Below are positions 1-6,831 of a stretch of DNA of 10,960 nt, one piece after another. The stretch spans positions 1-10,960 of the forward strand of contig NZ_NUNF01000076.1 of assembly GCF_002585305.1 (NCBI RefSeq). The letters run 5' to 3'. The DNA is from Bacillus sp. AFS037270 (GTDB lineage Bacteria; Bacillota; Bacilli; Bacillales_B; DSM-18226). The translations under genes and the position numbers were made by a program. Numbering within the stretch: the first letter of the stretch is position 1; each line of letters starts with the position of its first letter. The notes under the pieces are model-generated. The model was given only the letters and a program-made list of their open reading frames with translations, did not search any database and was not told where the DNA came from.

Positions 1-63
1 CTTTTATTGAGGGAGTTTAGCTAAATAAGTAGGAGATTTAGTATCATTTTTATTATAGTATTC

Positions 64-92
64 TTGCTTCTGGATATTCTATGGAGGATAAT
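64..92 (+). promoter_or_regulatory. candidate SigA promoter upstream of the 118-950 gene
   Basis: TTGCTT at 64-69 and GATAAT at 87-92 are separated by 17 bp. The -10 matches 5 of 6 consensus bases but the -35 only 3 of 6. The position, about 25 bp before a good ribosome binding site (AAGGAG, 107-112), suits the gene starting at 118. This is a weak call from sequence alone. Confidence 0.3.
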
Positions 93-117
93 AACAATCT
101 AATCGTAAGGAGTAATT

Positions 118-950
118 ATGTTATATATAATTCAAATTTGTATCATGTTAGTGATTGTTGGATGGTTATTAAAAACGAAAAGGATTAATGGGAATTCTTT
201 CTGGACCATCTATACAATAGCTTTAATAGCAGTAGATATAATTAAAATTTAATATTTAACCTCTACAAATTTCCTGCAAACCTTTTTACAAACTCTGAAA
301 AAGATAACTTTATGGGAATTCTATTCGCAGATTCAGTCATATTACCACTAACAGCAATTATCTTTTGTTATATAGCTAAAAGTCATCCATGGAAAACCAT
401 TATTAAATTTACCATTTTATATACGTTTTTGGAATGGGTATACCTTAAACTAGATTACCTACAATACTTCGGGTGGAAGCTATATTATTCAGCTTTAGCT
501 TACCTCATTGGATTTTCAGTATTTGCTCCAATTGCGAATAAATTAATAGATAATCCGACTAAGATTCCTTATTTTATTAGTCTAACCACATTCGCATACC
601 TCGTTCTCGTAATACCTGGGGCAATACCAGATGTATTATTTCATCTTCACTATTGGAGCCCTGGAATTTTGAGAAACTTTTGGTCTGATGATCGAGTTGC
701 AGATATTGGTTCTTGCTTAGTGATTGCCATTAGAATAGGAATCATCATACCGAAGACACCTAAAGCTTACAAATTACCTGCTTTTATTGTCTTATCTCTG
801 CTAACAGTGTTTTTTGGTTTTATCCCTTATTGGAAAGGTTGGCTTGTTTACGTTAAATGGAATCATTTTTTAACCTTTATTCGATATACTCTCCCATATA
901 TATTTCTTTATTGGTATGAGAGATGGCAAGTAACGATTCATCAGAAATAA
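118..950 (+). pseudogene. multi-pass membrane protein gene split by a one-base frameshift
   Basis: Two reading frames appear to form one gene. The first (118-252, 44 codons) has an AAGGAG ribosome binding site five bases before its ATG and encodes a hydrophobic segment ending in VDIIKI. The second frame is open from 246 and runs to the stop at 948-950. Its first ATG, at 312, has no ribosome binding site. Adding one A to the AAAA run at 244-247 joins them into about 277 residues with a natural junction (VDIIKNLIFNLYKFP). The product has roughly seven hydrophobic segments, many aromatic residues, and no catalytic motif I recognise. If the frameshift is real, only the 312-950 part (212 residues) could still be made. 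The pattern FADSVILPL followed by several helices loosely resembles the broken gene at 9555-10138, so the two may be distant relatives. The function is unknown. A sequencing error is an alternative to true decay. Confidence 0.6.
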
Positions 951-1142
951 CGACAAAGAATACATATGAATTAGATGTAAAAAAGATATCCTAAGATGTC
1001 CATACCTCACTTTTTTATTATCAATAAAATATCATAAAAAATGGCAACCAGACATATCTGATTACCTTATAAGACGAACTGGGAGTTTATTTGGAGAAAG
1101 GCGAATTTATTCATTCAAGTATAATGAGTGCTCTTACACATG

Positions 1143-1174
1143 AAACCCCCTTCAGATAGAATTGAAGGGGGTTT
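1143..1174 (-). terminator. hairpin terminator after the EamA gene
   Basis: A perfect 12-bp inverted repeat (1143-1154 with 1163-1174, AAACCCCCTTCA and its complement) with an 8-base loop lies ten bases beyond the stop codon of the minus-strand EamA gene. The stem ends in A/T runs on both sides. It could therefore also stop plus-strand transcription from the 118-950 gene. Confidence 0.8.
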
Positions 1175-1183
1175 TAAATACTA

Positions 1184-2056
1184 TTATTTCTCTTTGATAA
1201 CGAATAAAACACCTGTGAGAATTAGGATTGAGCCGATCCAAAACGTTACACCTATGTTCTCTCCTAAAATAAGCCATCCAAGTAATGTTCCAACCACGGG
1301 TTGAAAGAAGAAAAATATTCCTCCACTTGAAGCGTTAAGCATTTGTAATCCACGATTCCAAAGTAGAAATCCACCTGCTGTTGAGACAATACCCAAATAC
1401 AAGATTCCTCCCCAAATGGTCGGGTGAGTCAGTTGAGAGATATTAATTTCATGTAACCGTGGTAAAACAAAAGGAGTCAACACAATTAAGGCTACCAAGA
1501 TGGAATAGGTGGTTACCACAATTTGCGAATAATCACTTGGCAAGCGCTTAACAAGTACTGACATGATTGCCCATGTTAAAGCTGCGATAAGTAGTGCAAT
1601 ACCTCCAAGTGTACTGGACATGTTCACGTGACCAATTCCAACAATCAGAAGCACTCCAATTAACGCTAAAAAAACGGAGATTCCCTTTTTTAGCGTCAAC
1701 CGTTCTTTAAGGATTAACCGAGCAAAAATAACCATAAATGCTGGTGTTGAAGAAGTTATTATCGCTCCCATTTGTGCTGTAGATAGCATAGTACCAGTTT
1801 CCTGAGCAACAATTGAAATGGCATTACCAATGATTCCAATCGCTATGATTATTAAAAAATAACGTTTTTCGATTCGCCATTTTTGCCTAGTTATGAAGCC
1901 GATAACGAGAAGTGTGTCGATAGCCACTATATATCGCAGCCACACAAGTTCTAGTGGAGGTATGACCGATACTACTACTTTTACGACAACGTACATACCG
2001 CCCCAAATACTTGAGGCTAAAATTAAATATAAAGAACCTAATAAGGTGTTTTTCAT
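1184..2056 (-). CDS. EamA/DMT-family transporter (10-helix exporter)
   Basis: The product is a 290-residue inner-membrane protein of the drug/metabolite transporter superfamily. It has two EamA repeats (about residues 5-140 and 150-288) and about ten hydrophobic helices. Visible hallmarks are the N-terminal SSIWGG at 15-20, the start of the second repeat (LTWAIMSVLVKRLP), and the C-terminal LGWLILGE signature. The length is normal for the family. Members usually export amino acids or other small metabolites by proton exchange, but the substrate cannot be read from sequence. The start is set by a GGAGGG site (2066-2071) nine bases upstream. The gene stands alone, with a terminator at 1143-1174. 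Its roughly 170-base leader carries its own promoter, an 18-codon ORF and a hairpin covering the ribosome binding site, which suggests translational or attenuation control. The family assignment is firm and the substrate unknown. Confidence 0.93.
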   Translation of the reverse strand: MKNTLLGSLYLILASSIWGGMYVVVKVVVSVIPPLELVWLRYIVAIDTLLVIGFITRQKWRIEKRYFLIIIAIGIIGNAISIVAQETGTMLSTAQMGAIITSSTPAFMVIFARLILKERLTLKKGISVFLALIGVLLIVGIGHVNMSSTLGGIALLIAALTWAIMSVLVKRLPSDYSQIVVTTYSILVALIVLTPFVLPRLHEINISQLTHPTIWGGILYLGIVSTAGGFLLWNRGLQMLNASSGGIFFFFQPVVGTLLGWLILGENIGVTFWIGSILILTGVLFVIKEK

Positions 2057-2065
2057 TTATTTGTA

Positions 2066-2108
2066 CCCTCCGTCTTTTGTTTAGGTCGAGAATACCCCTA
2101 ACGGAGAG
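2066..2108 (-). promoter_or_regulatory. hairpin that can sequester the EamA ribosome binding site
   Basis: In the minus-strand transcript, CTCTCCGT (2108-2101) can pair with ACGGAGGG (2073-2066), an 8-bp stem with one G-U pair that contains the whole Shine-Dalgarno. Above it, TAGG (2100-2097) pairs with CCTA (2085-2082). A competing pairing exists: CTCCTAA (2135-2129), which includes the stop codon of the leader ORF, matches TTAGGGG (2101-2095) over 7 bp with one G-U. The two folds overlap or form a pseudoknot. This arrangement resembles translational attenuators controlled by leader peptides. I do not recognise a known riboswitch class here. Confidence 0.5.
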
Positions 2109-2128
2109 ATGTAGTCACCTTCACGCCA

Positions 2129-2185
2129 TTAGGAGCAGAAGCGTGCTTCAGGTACATCATTTTCAAATAATGGAGTCCAATACAT
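2129..2185 (-). CDS. 18-residue leader ORF upstream of the EamA gene
   Basis: A short ORF, MYWTPLFENDVPEARFCS, lies in the 5' leader of the EamA transporter. It has a good ribosome binding site (GAGGTG, 2193-2198) seven bases before ATG and follows a likely promoter by about 40 bases. Its stop codon falls inside CTCCTAA (2135-2129), which can pair with a segment of the downstream ribosome-binding-site hairpin. A ribosome on this ORF would therefore change the fold. The peptide has no run of one amino acid, so amino-acid attenuation is not obvious; stalling by a drug or metabolite is the other option. The peptide itself is not recognised. Coding status is inferred from the start context and position only. 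Confidence 0.5.
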   Translation of the reverse strand: MYWTPLFENDVPEARFCS

Positions 2186-2230
2186 TTTTATTCACCTCTA
2201 GTCCATTCTAAATACAATTCTCTATTTTTT

Positions 2231-2260
2231 ATTATAGCAACAGTATTCAGCCTGTGTCTT
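2231..2260 (-). promoter_or_regulatory. SigA promoter for the leader ORF and EamA gene
   Basis: On the minus strand a perfect TATAAT (2236-2231) is preceded by TGC, an extended -10. An AAGACA -35 (2260-2255, 4 of 6 consensus) lies 18 bp upstream. The start of transcription would fall near 2224, about 40 bases before the leader ORF. Confidence 0.6.
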
Positions 2261-2317
2261 ATGTAAAAATGTATCTCAAACAAATATTGTCCTTTTCAAA
2301 TAAAGGGGCAAAGATCC

Positions 2318-2374
2318 AGCTGCCATTTTGGCGGCTTATTTTTATTGTGCTAACGGGTCATGTAAGTTTAACAA
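2318..2374 (+). repeat. dispersed intergenic hairpin repeat, copy A
   Basis: A stem AGCTGCC/GGCGGCT (2318-2324 with 2330-2336, one G-U pair) is followed by a T-rich run, then TTATTGTGCTAACGGG and an AGTTTAAC-type tail. The same order of parts recurs at 6002-6093, 7453-7512, 8457-8520 and 9367-9405. Both flanking genes read on the minus strand, so this copy is not placed as a terminator for either. Confidence 0.55.
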
Positions 2375-2384
2375 GGAATCGCGC

Positions 2385-2412
2385 AATAAGGGCTTCAAAT
2401 GAATCCCTTATT
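2385..2412 (-). terminator. hairpin overlapping the MocR-type gene stop codon
   Basis: AATAAGGG (2385-2392) and CCCTTATT (2405-2412) form a perfect 8-bp stem that includes the TAA stop of the upstream minus-strand gene. The T-tract after it (TTATTGCG) is short, so termination may be weak. Confidence 0.5.
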
Positions 2413-3859
2413 TGGCTATTGTTTTTACAATTTTTGATAAGCGTTTAAGACCATCTTCTATATGTGGAAGAGAAGCAAATGAATAGGAAATTCGTAGATA
2501 TTGTTCAGCTTGAAGATCATAAACATTGCCTGGATTTAGTAATATTCCTTCTGTTAGAGCAATTTCAAATAATTTTCTCATTGAGAGTGACGGTAACAAC
2601 CGCAACCAAATATAAAATCCTCCAGTTGGTTTTTCCCATACTGCAATATCAGAAAAATACTTGTTCAAAGTATCTAAAGTAAAATCTCTTCGGGTTTTCA
2701 GTTGGTTTCTTACTTCATTAAGGTGTTTATTGTAAAGTCCACTGGAAAACCATTCTACTGCTGCCCATTGTGATACAGAACTAGACCCATAATCAGTTTG
2801 CATTTTAATATCTGCTAAGTGCTCAACTACTGGTTCTGGACCCACAATCCAACCAATACGAAGTCCAGGACTTAAAGATTTAGATAAACTTCCCAAATAG
2901 AGTACGAGTCCATGTTTGTCCAAAGCCTTAATTGGTTTTGGCGGATTTTCATCAAACCATAATTCTCGGTAAACATCATCTTCAATCAAAGGTAGTTGTT
3001 CTTGTTGACAAGTATCTAGCAATAGTTTACGTCTTTCCATAGTCATTAAGGTCCCAGTAGGATTTTGAAATGAAGGGATGGTATAGAGTAAAGCAGCTTT
3101 TTGTTGTTTTTTATATTGTTGAATAAGATTGGCTTGAATTCCTTCTTTATCCAAAGGGATGCCCATTAAACGCATACCTGCTGACTGAAAGACATTTAAA
3201 GAATGAAGATACGATGGCTTTTCTGTTAATACGGTAGAACCCCTATGCAATAAACCGACACTTATAAGCTGTAGGGCTTGTAATGCACCTGATACGATTA
3301 AAATGGAAGAAGGAGAAGCAGGAATCCCAATTGTCTTTAAATAGTGTGCTATTTGTTCTCTTAAGGACAGCAACCCCTTTGGTTCTTCATAGCCAAAAGA
3401 AATTTCTCTATTGGACAATTGATGGAAAATTTTTTTCATTGATATACTAGGAATTAGATTTGGTGATAATTCGCCAGTTCCTAAACGAATGATGTTCGGA
3501 GTAAATTCAGCTTGATTTATTTCTTGAATCGTTGGCAAGTTTGGCTTGTGAGTTCCGAAATTGACATATGAATTCCAATTGGGGGGAGGGGTAGTAGCTA
3601 ACAGGTTCCAAGTGTTGTTTACTACTCTTGTTCCACTGCCGCTTTTTCCCTCAATAAGTCCTTCGGCTATTAATTCGTCAAATGCAGTTACAATAGTACT
3701 TCTATTTACTCCTAAAACTTTTGCTAAAGTACGTTGGGGAGGGAGCTTATAGCCTATCGTCCACTCTCCATTGGATATTTTTTCTTTAATAAAATCAGTT
3801 ATTTGTTTATGTAATGGTACTGGCGATGATTTATTTGGTTTCCAATCGGTTTTAAACAT
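2408..3859 (-). CDS. MocR/PdxR-type regulator (GntR HTH fused to PLP aminotransferase domain)
   Basis: The product is 483 residues, the usual length for this subfamily of GntR regulators. An N-terminal winged helix (about 15-80, with LPPQRTLAKVLGVNRSTIVTAFDEL-type signature) is joined to a fold-type I aminotransferase domain (about 120-480). Key PLP residues are visible: N266-PTG, D294/D295 with Y297, the Schiff-base lysine K327 in SLSKSLSPGLRIG, R334, and a C-terminal YLRISYS arginine. These proteins bind PLP or an amino-acid adduct as effector and usually do not catalyse transamination. ATG at 3859 is preferred over the adjacent TTG at 3862 because AAGGAG (3873-3868) is eight bases upstream. 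The gene is divergent from a LysE-type exporter across a 133-bp spacer with paired repeats. It very likely controls that exporter and itself. The effector is unknown. Confidence 0.93.
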   Translation of the reverse strand: MFKTDWKPNKSSPVPLHKQITDFIKEKISNGEWTIGYKLPPQRTLAKVLGVNRSTIVTAFDELIAEGLIEGKSGSGTRVVNNTWNLLATTPPPNWNSYVNFGTHKPNLPTIQEINQAEFTPNIIRLGTGELSPNLIPSISMKKIFHQLSNREISFGYEEPKGLLSLREQIAHYLKTIGIPASPSSILIVSGALQALQLISVGLLHRGSTVLTEKPSYLHSLNVFQSAGMRLMGIPLDKEGIQANLIQQYKKQQKAALLYTIPSFQNPTGTLMTMERRKLLLDTCQQEQLPLIEDDVYRELWFDENPPKPIKALDKHGLVLYLGSLSKSLSPGLRIGWIVGPEPVVEHLADIKMQTDYGSSSVSQWAAVEWFSSGLYNKHLNEVRNQLKTRRDFTLDTLNKYFSDIAVWEKPTGGFYIWLRLLPSLSMRKLFEIALTEGILLNPGNVYDLQAEQYLRISYSFASLPHIEDGLKRLSKIVKTIAK

Positions 3860-3882
3860 CAAAATAGCTCCTTTTTGTATTT

Positions 3883-3911
3883 ATTATATTACTTGGTTGG
3901 TTTGGATTCCA
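3883..3911 (-). promoter_or_regulatory. promoter of the MocR-type gene
   Basis: TATAAT on the minus strand (3888-3883) lies ten bases before the ribosome binding site. At 17 bp spacing the -35 region is the poor TGGAAT (3911-3906, 3 of 6), and it falls inside the palindrome at 3902-3916. A regulator bound there would overlap its own -35, as expected for autoregulation. Confidence 0.5.
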
Positions 3912-3924
3912 TCCAATTGGTTGG
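3893..3924. promoter_or_regulatory. candidate MocR operator between the divergent genes
   Basis: Two identical TTGGTTGG direct repeats (3893-3900 and 3917-3924, 24 bp start to start) flank a palindrome TTGGAT-TCC-ATCCAA (3902-3916). CCAATTGG (3913-3920) is a further perfect palindrome. MocR-family operators are typically paired direct repeats between the regulator and its target. The element abuts the exporter -35 and overlaps the regulator -35. This would suit activation of the exporter and repression of the regulator. Confidence 0.65.
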
Positions 3925-3952
3925 AGACAAAAACAAAATTTCGAAATAAAAT
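3924..3952 (+). promoter_or_regulatory. candidate promoter of the LysE-type gene
   Basis: GAGACA (3924-3929, 4 of 6 consensus) and TAAAAT (3947-3952, 5 of 6) are 17 bp apart. The predicted start near 3959 leaves a short leader before the AAAGGG ribosome binding site at 3977-3982. The -35 directly follows the second TTGGTTGG repeat. Confidence 0.45.
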
Positions 3953-3992
3953 AGGACCCGTTGAATAATAAACAAGAAAGGGCGAAATTAGA

Positions 3993-4610
3993 ATGTTAGA
4001 ACCACTTTTTCATGGATTTATTCTTGCACTAGGACTGATTCTTCCTCTTGGTGTCCAAAATGTTTTTGTTTTTAATCAAGGGGTACTACAGCCACGTTTT
4101 GTTAATGCATTACCAGTCATCATTACAGCTTCTTTATGTGATACCCTTTTAATCCTAATATCTGTTTTGGGTGTTTCATTTCTTATTTTAGGTTCATTTT
4201 GGATAAAAATGATTTTAATTGGAGCAGGTTGTATTTTTTTAATCTATATGGGATGGACCACATGGAATAGTAAACCAAGTAATGAAAGAGAAGTACATGG
4301 GAATAATTTTTCTTTAAAGAAACAAGTATTGTTTGCAGCATCTGTTTCCTTACTGAACCCTCATGCCATCATGGACACTGTAGGTGTAATTGGTACAAGT
4401 TCATTAAGGTACCAAGGGGAAGATAAAGTTATCTTTGCACTTGCTTGTATTTTGGTTTCATGGATTTGGTTTTTTGGACTTTCACTGATTGGGAGAATAA
4501 GTAGAATGGTTGATAAATCTGGAAACTTTTTGTTGAGATTAAATAAAATATCAGCCCTAGTAATGTGGGGGGCAGCAGTCTATCTTTTGTTAACTTTATT
4601 GAGTAAATAG
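3993..4610 (+). CDS. LysE/ArgO-type amino-acid exporter
   Basis: The product is a 205-residue integral membrane protein of the LysE superfamily, at normal length and with about six hydrophobic helices. The N-terminal signature GLILPLGVQNVFVFNQG (14-30) and the conserved LNPHA (121-125) place it near the LysE/ArgO branch, which exports basic amino acids such as lysine and arginine, rather than the RhtB branch. Substrate is inferred from this resemblance only. The ATG has an AAAGGG site ten bases upstream. The gene is divergent from the MocR-type regulator and shares its operator region, a common pairing for efflux induced by accumulation of an amino acid. No clear terminator follows; the next 35 bases lead into the end of an IS110 relic. 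Confidence 0.93.
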   Translation: MLEPLFHGFILALGLILPLGVQNVFVFNQGVLQPRFVNALPVIITASLCDTLLILISVLGVSFLILGSFWIKMILIGAGCIFLIYMGWTTWNSKPSNEREVHGNNFSLKKQVLFAASVSLLNPHAIMDTVGVIGTSSLRYQGEDKVIFALACILVSWIWFFGLSLIGRISRMVDKSGNFLLRLNKISALVMWGAAVYLLLTLLSK

Positions 4611-4735
4611 ACCAAGTTAATCGGGTTATAGAGATTGTAAAGAGATGTACTAAAGCTAACCAGCTAATAGTTTGTCAACATTTTTCAATAAAAAGTTTAA
4701 TAACCCCATAATATACTTAAAAGGGCATGCCAAAT

Positions 4736-4769
4736 AACTTTCCGTAACCATCTTTTTGGAAGGTTTTGT
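4736..4769 (+). terminator. hairpin in the IS110 copy 1 end
   Basis: AACTTTCC (4736-4743) and GGAAGGTT (4758-4765) form an 8-bp stem with one G-U pair, followed by a short T-run on the plus strand. It is the degraded counterpart of the stronger hairpin at 6741-6776. It may stop transcripts of the LysE-type gene. Confidence 0.45.
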
Positions 4770-4789
4770 TGTATCAGGATAGATAGTTT

Positions 4790-5302
4790 CTAGGCTATAT
4801 CTTGGAAAGTGGTCTTGCTTTTTAGCAATGCATAAATCCAGTGTAAAAGCTTATTAACACATGCAATCATGGCTACTCTAAAGGGTTTTCCTTCTTCTCG
4901 ATTCCTGTCGTAAAACTCTCTTAGTCTTTTATTGTGTGGAATGATCTCATTAGTGTTTTCTTTTTACCTGCATCCCGAATGCCACTCTGAACAGCCATAT
5001 ACAAGGCGTGGCGAAGTCTACATGAGCCACGTTTGGTTATTCGGCTCGGTATACTGAAGGAGTAAATTTCCAGAAGAGTACACACTAGGGTCTATTCCAG
5101 CGAATGCAACTAACTTCTTGGCATCACTAAACCGATCTATCTCTCCGATTTCAGAAATAATCGTTGCAGCGATTTTTTCTCCGACTCCAGGGATAGATTG
5201 AAGGATCTCATATTCTTCAATTTCACTAGGGAGGACATCTATTTCATTCGCTGTTGGATAGGTGCTCTTCATATTGAAGAACAATCTTTACTAAGATTTC
5301 AA
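4790..5302 (-). pseudogene. IS110-family transposase, C-terminal remnant (copy 1)
   Basis: Reading the minus strand with frame corrections gives the conserved C-terminal half of an IS110 transposase (Tnp_20 domain): VKIVLQYEEHLSN, then EIEEYEILQSIPGVGEKIAA, IDRFSDAKKLVAFAGIDPS, VYSSG, ITKRGSCRLRHALYMAVQSG, and the tail ending TTFQDIA before a TAG at 4792-4790. The GIDPSVYSSG region carries the serine-rich motif of the recombinase active site. There are at least four frameshifts: near EIDVL; a lost A just after SSG; a 5-base duplication before ITKRG; and one near the KKK-NEIIP junction. The longest intact piece is only 88 codons (5284-5018). The N-terminal RuvC-like catalytic half is absent. 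It is non-functional. Confidence 0.8.
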
Positions 5303-5304
5303 AA

Positions 5305-5487
5305 GGGGATTATATAACATTTTCTCTAACAGCTATAGGAATCGTACTATCTATAATTGGGATAGGGAAGAAAACGGAGAAAAATGTAATCCCTATTATA
5401 TCTTTAATCCTCTCGTCATCTTTCTTTATATGTTGGTTAATCGTAATTATCTTATTATTTACTCGTCAAATTGAATTTGGTCCATAA
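5305..5487 (+). pseudogene. 3' end of a truncated small membrane-protein gene
   Basis: Directly after the IS110 relic, one plus-strand frame runs open from 5305 to TAA at 5485-5487. It encodes about 60 residues with two long hydrophobic helices separated by a short basic stretch (GIGKKTEKN), ending ILLFTRQIEFGP. No start codon or ribosome binding site is present. The frame closes at a TGA just upstream, inside the IS sequence. It is therefore best read as the C-terminal remainder of a membrane protein whose front was lost at the IS junction. The family is not recognised. Confidence 0.5.
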
Positions 5488-5629
5488 CGTGCGAGAACTT
5501 TGAAGGGTATCATATTTTTTCTTATTCAATTAAAGGGTCAGGTTGGTTGAAGAAGGAATTTGTATTTATTTCTTGAATTTCTAATTTAATCGAATAATTA
5601 AAGAAATTAGAGAAGGGAGCGAGTTTATT

Positions 5630-5980
5630 ATGATGATAAAAGGTTTCGGGGGAATATTTTGGAGGACTAAAAATCTAGATGCTATAAAAAAATGGTACAG
5701 TGAAGTGTTGAAGATTGAAATTGAAAATTGGAATGGGACTATTATTAAACCCCATTCAGGAAATGAAACTACCTTTTCTTTCTTTACTGAAGTTGACCTT
5801 TACTTCCCAACAGAACAGCAAGTGATGTTAAATTTCCAAGTTTATAATCTAAACGAGACTATTAAGCATCTTGAACAAATTGGTGTACCTCTTGAAAAGG
5901 AAAAAGAGATTAGTGAATTTGGTAAGTTTATTTGGATTAAAGATCCTGAAGGTAGACTGGTTGAGCTATGGGAGAAATAA
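5630..5980 (+). CDS. VOC (glyoxalase/bleomycin-resistance) family protein
   Basis: The product is a 116-residue soluble protein with the single-module vicinal-oxygen-chelate pattern. FGGIFWRTKNLDAIKKWYSEVL opens the first beta-alpha-beta unit; a middle FSFF/DLYFP region and the closing IWIKDPEGRLVELWE form the second. The terminal glutamate of VELWE is where many VOC proteins place a metal ligand. The family includes lyases, dioxygenases and antibiotic-binding proteins, and I cannot assign a reaction. Two ATG codons in tandem (5630, 5633) follow AAGGGAG (5613-5619) at good spacing, so the start is uncertain by one residue. The gene is single, lies between two IS110 relics, and is followed by a hairpin repeat at 6032-6056 that should terminate it. 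A second, unrelated VOC gene is 163 bp downstream. Confidence 0.88.
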   Translation: MMIKGFGGIFWRTKNLDAIKKWYSEVLKIEIENWNGTIIKPHSGNETTFSFFTEVDLYFPTEQQVMLNFQVYNLNETIKHLEQIGVPLEKEKEISEFGKFIWIKDPEGRLVELWEK

Positions 5981-6001
5981 CGGGTTGTAATTATCCATAT
6001 T

Positions 6002-6093
6002 TTGTTGAATAAACGGGTGCTTGAGCGAAACAAGGAGTTGTTAGTTGCGGCTCCTTATTCTTGTTCCAATAACGTGTCAGTTTAGTTCAACAA
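6002..6093 (+). repeat. dispersed hairpin repeat, copy B, with terminal inverted repeats
   Basis: A 92-bp unit is bounded by TTGTTGAA (6002-6009) and TTCAACAA (6086-6093). Inside is a 9-bp stem AAGGAGTTG/CGGCTCCTT (6032-6040 with 6048-6056, two G-U pairs), then a T-rich run and a CAATAACGTGTCAG segment like the other copies. It lies just after the first VOC gene and probably acts as its terminator. Confidence 0.6.
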
Positions 6094-6143
6094 GAAAATC
6101 AACTATAATAAATTTATTACATAAAATTAGGAGGCGGATAAAA

Positions 6144-6542
6144 ATGGAAAAGGTAACACCATTTTTAATGTTTCAAGATGGCAACGCAGAAGAAGCGATG
6201 AATTTTTATACATCCATCTTTGAGGATTCTCAAATTACAAACATTGTTAGATATGGGGCTAATGAAGCTGGACCAGAAGGCACAGTAATGCAGGCTACTT
6301 TTACCTTGAAAGGGCAAGAATTTATGTGTATTGACAGTTATATAAAACATCAATTCTCCTTTACACCTTCTTTCTCAATCTTTGTTACTTGTAATACTGA
6401 AGAAGAACTTGATAATTTTTATGAAAAACTTAATGAAGGTGGACAAGCACTTATGCCTTTAAACAATTATGGTTTCAGTAAAAAGTTTGGTTGGGTAAAT
6501 GACCGCTTCGGGGTTTCGTGGCAACTAAATCTTCCTTTGTAA
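6144..6542 (+). CDS. PhnB-like VOC family protein (3-dmu-9_3-mt type)
   Basis: The product is a 132-residue soluble protein matching the PhnB/YjdN-like branch of the VOC superfamily. It opens MEKVTPFLMFQDGNAEEAMNFY (1-22), has a central FTLKGQEFMCID strand, an acidic EEELDNFYEKL helix, and ends GWVNDRFGVSWQLN. These hallmarks and the length fit the family. The proteins dimerise; a few bind metabolites or drugs, but most have no known reaction, and I assign none. ATG at 6144 is chosen over an in-frame start at 6045 because AGGAGG (6129-6134) lies nine bases before it and homology begins exactly there. The extra 33 codons would be read through repeat copy B. The gene is followed by non-coding sequence and the end of the second IS110 relic. 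Confidence 0.9.
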   Translation: MEKVTPFLMFQDGNAEEAMNFYTSIFEDSQITNIVRYGANEAGPEGTVMQATFTLKGQEFMCIDSYIKHQFSFTPSFSIFVTCNTEEELDNFYEKLNEGGQALMPLNNYGFSKKFGWVNDRFGVSWQLNLPL

Positions 6543-6740
6543 ATGTTTTAGGGGAAATTAATAAATAAAAAACTATATTAGGTAAAGGGGTATTACTTCA
6601 AAAAGGGTAATACGTTATCTTAAAGCCTTTTTTGACTTTTAGAAATATTGTACTTAAACAAAACCAGCTATAAGTTTGTCAACATTTTTCAATAAAAAGT
6701 TTAATAACCTCATGATAAACTAAAAATGTTCATGCCAAAT

Positions 6741-6776
6741 AACCTTCCTAAGTTCTCTTATTGGAAGGTTTTTTTG
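6741..6776 (+). terminator. strong hairpin terminator within the IS110 copy 2 end
   Basis: AACCTTCC (6741-6748) and GGAAGGTT (6763-6770) form a perfect 8-bp stem followed by a run of Ts on the plus strand. It reads inward from outside the element's 3' end. It could stop host transcripts (here from the PhnB-like gene) from running antisense into the transposase. Confidence 0.7.
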
Positions 6777-6831
6777 TATTTAGTTAGATATAGGTCCTAT
6801 GCTATATCTTGGAAAGAAGCTCTGCTTCCTT

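Larger units (their letters stand above)
4646..5304 (-). mobile_element. IS110-family relic, copy 1 (5'-truncated)
   Basis: This is the 3' portion of an IS110-family insertion sequence read on the minus strand. It has a non-coding end of about 140 bp (4646-4789) and about 510 bp of decayed transposase (4790-5302). The non-coding end is closely matched by 6650-6796, as is the block 5254-5302 by 7015-7063, so both come from one element type. The 5' half, including the start codon and catalytic N-terminus, is gone, and the relic joins a truncated membrane-protein gene at about 5304. No terminal inverted repeats or target duplication are seen, as is usual for IS110. It cannot move by itself. Confidence 0.8.

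Noticed and set aside
970..1143. A 57-codon open plus-strand stretch after the first membrane gene
   Set aside because: No start codon, ribosome binding site or recognisable family; it may be chance or a worn fragment.
2057..2260. Known riboswitch or T-box in the EamA leader
   Set aside because: I could not match conserved cores of the T-box, SAM, lysine, TPP, purine or guanidine classes; the leader ORF plus hairpin fits better.
6045..6143. 33-codon N-terminal extension of the PhnB-like protein
   Set aside because: It lies partly in repeat copy B; a strong AGGAGG and the family start both point to ATG 6144.
6590..6613. GTATTAC/GTAATAC inverted repeat after the PhnB-like gene
   Set aside because: No T-run directly follows, so it is a poor terminator, and no other role is supported.
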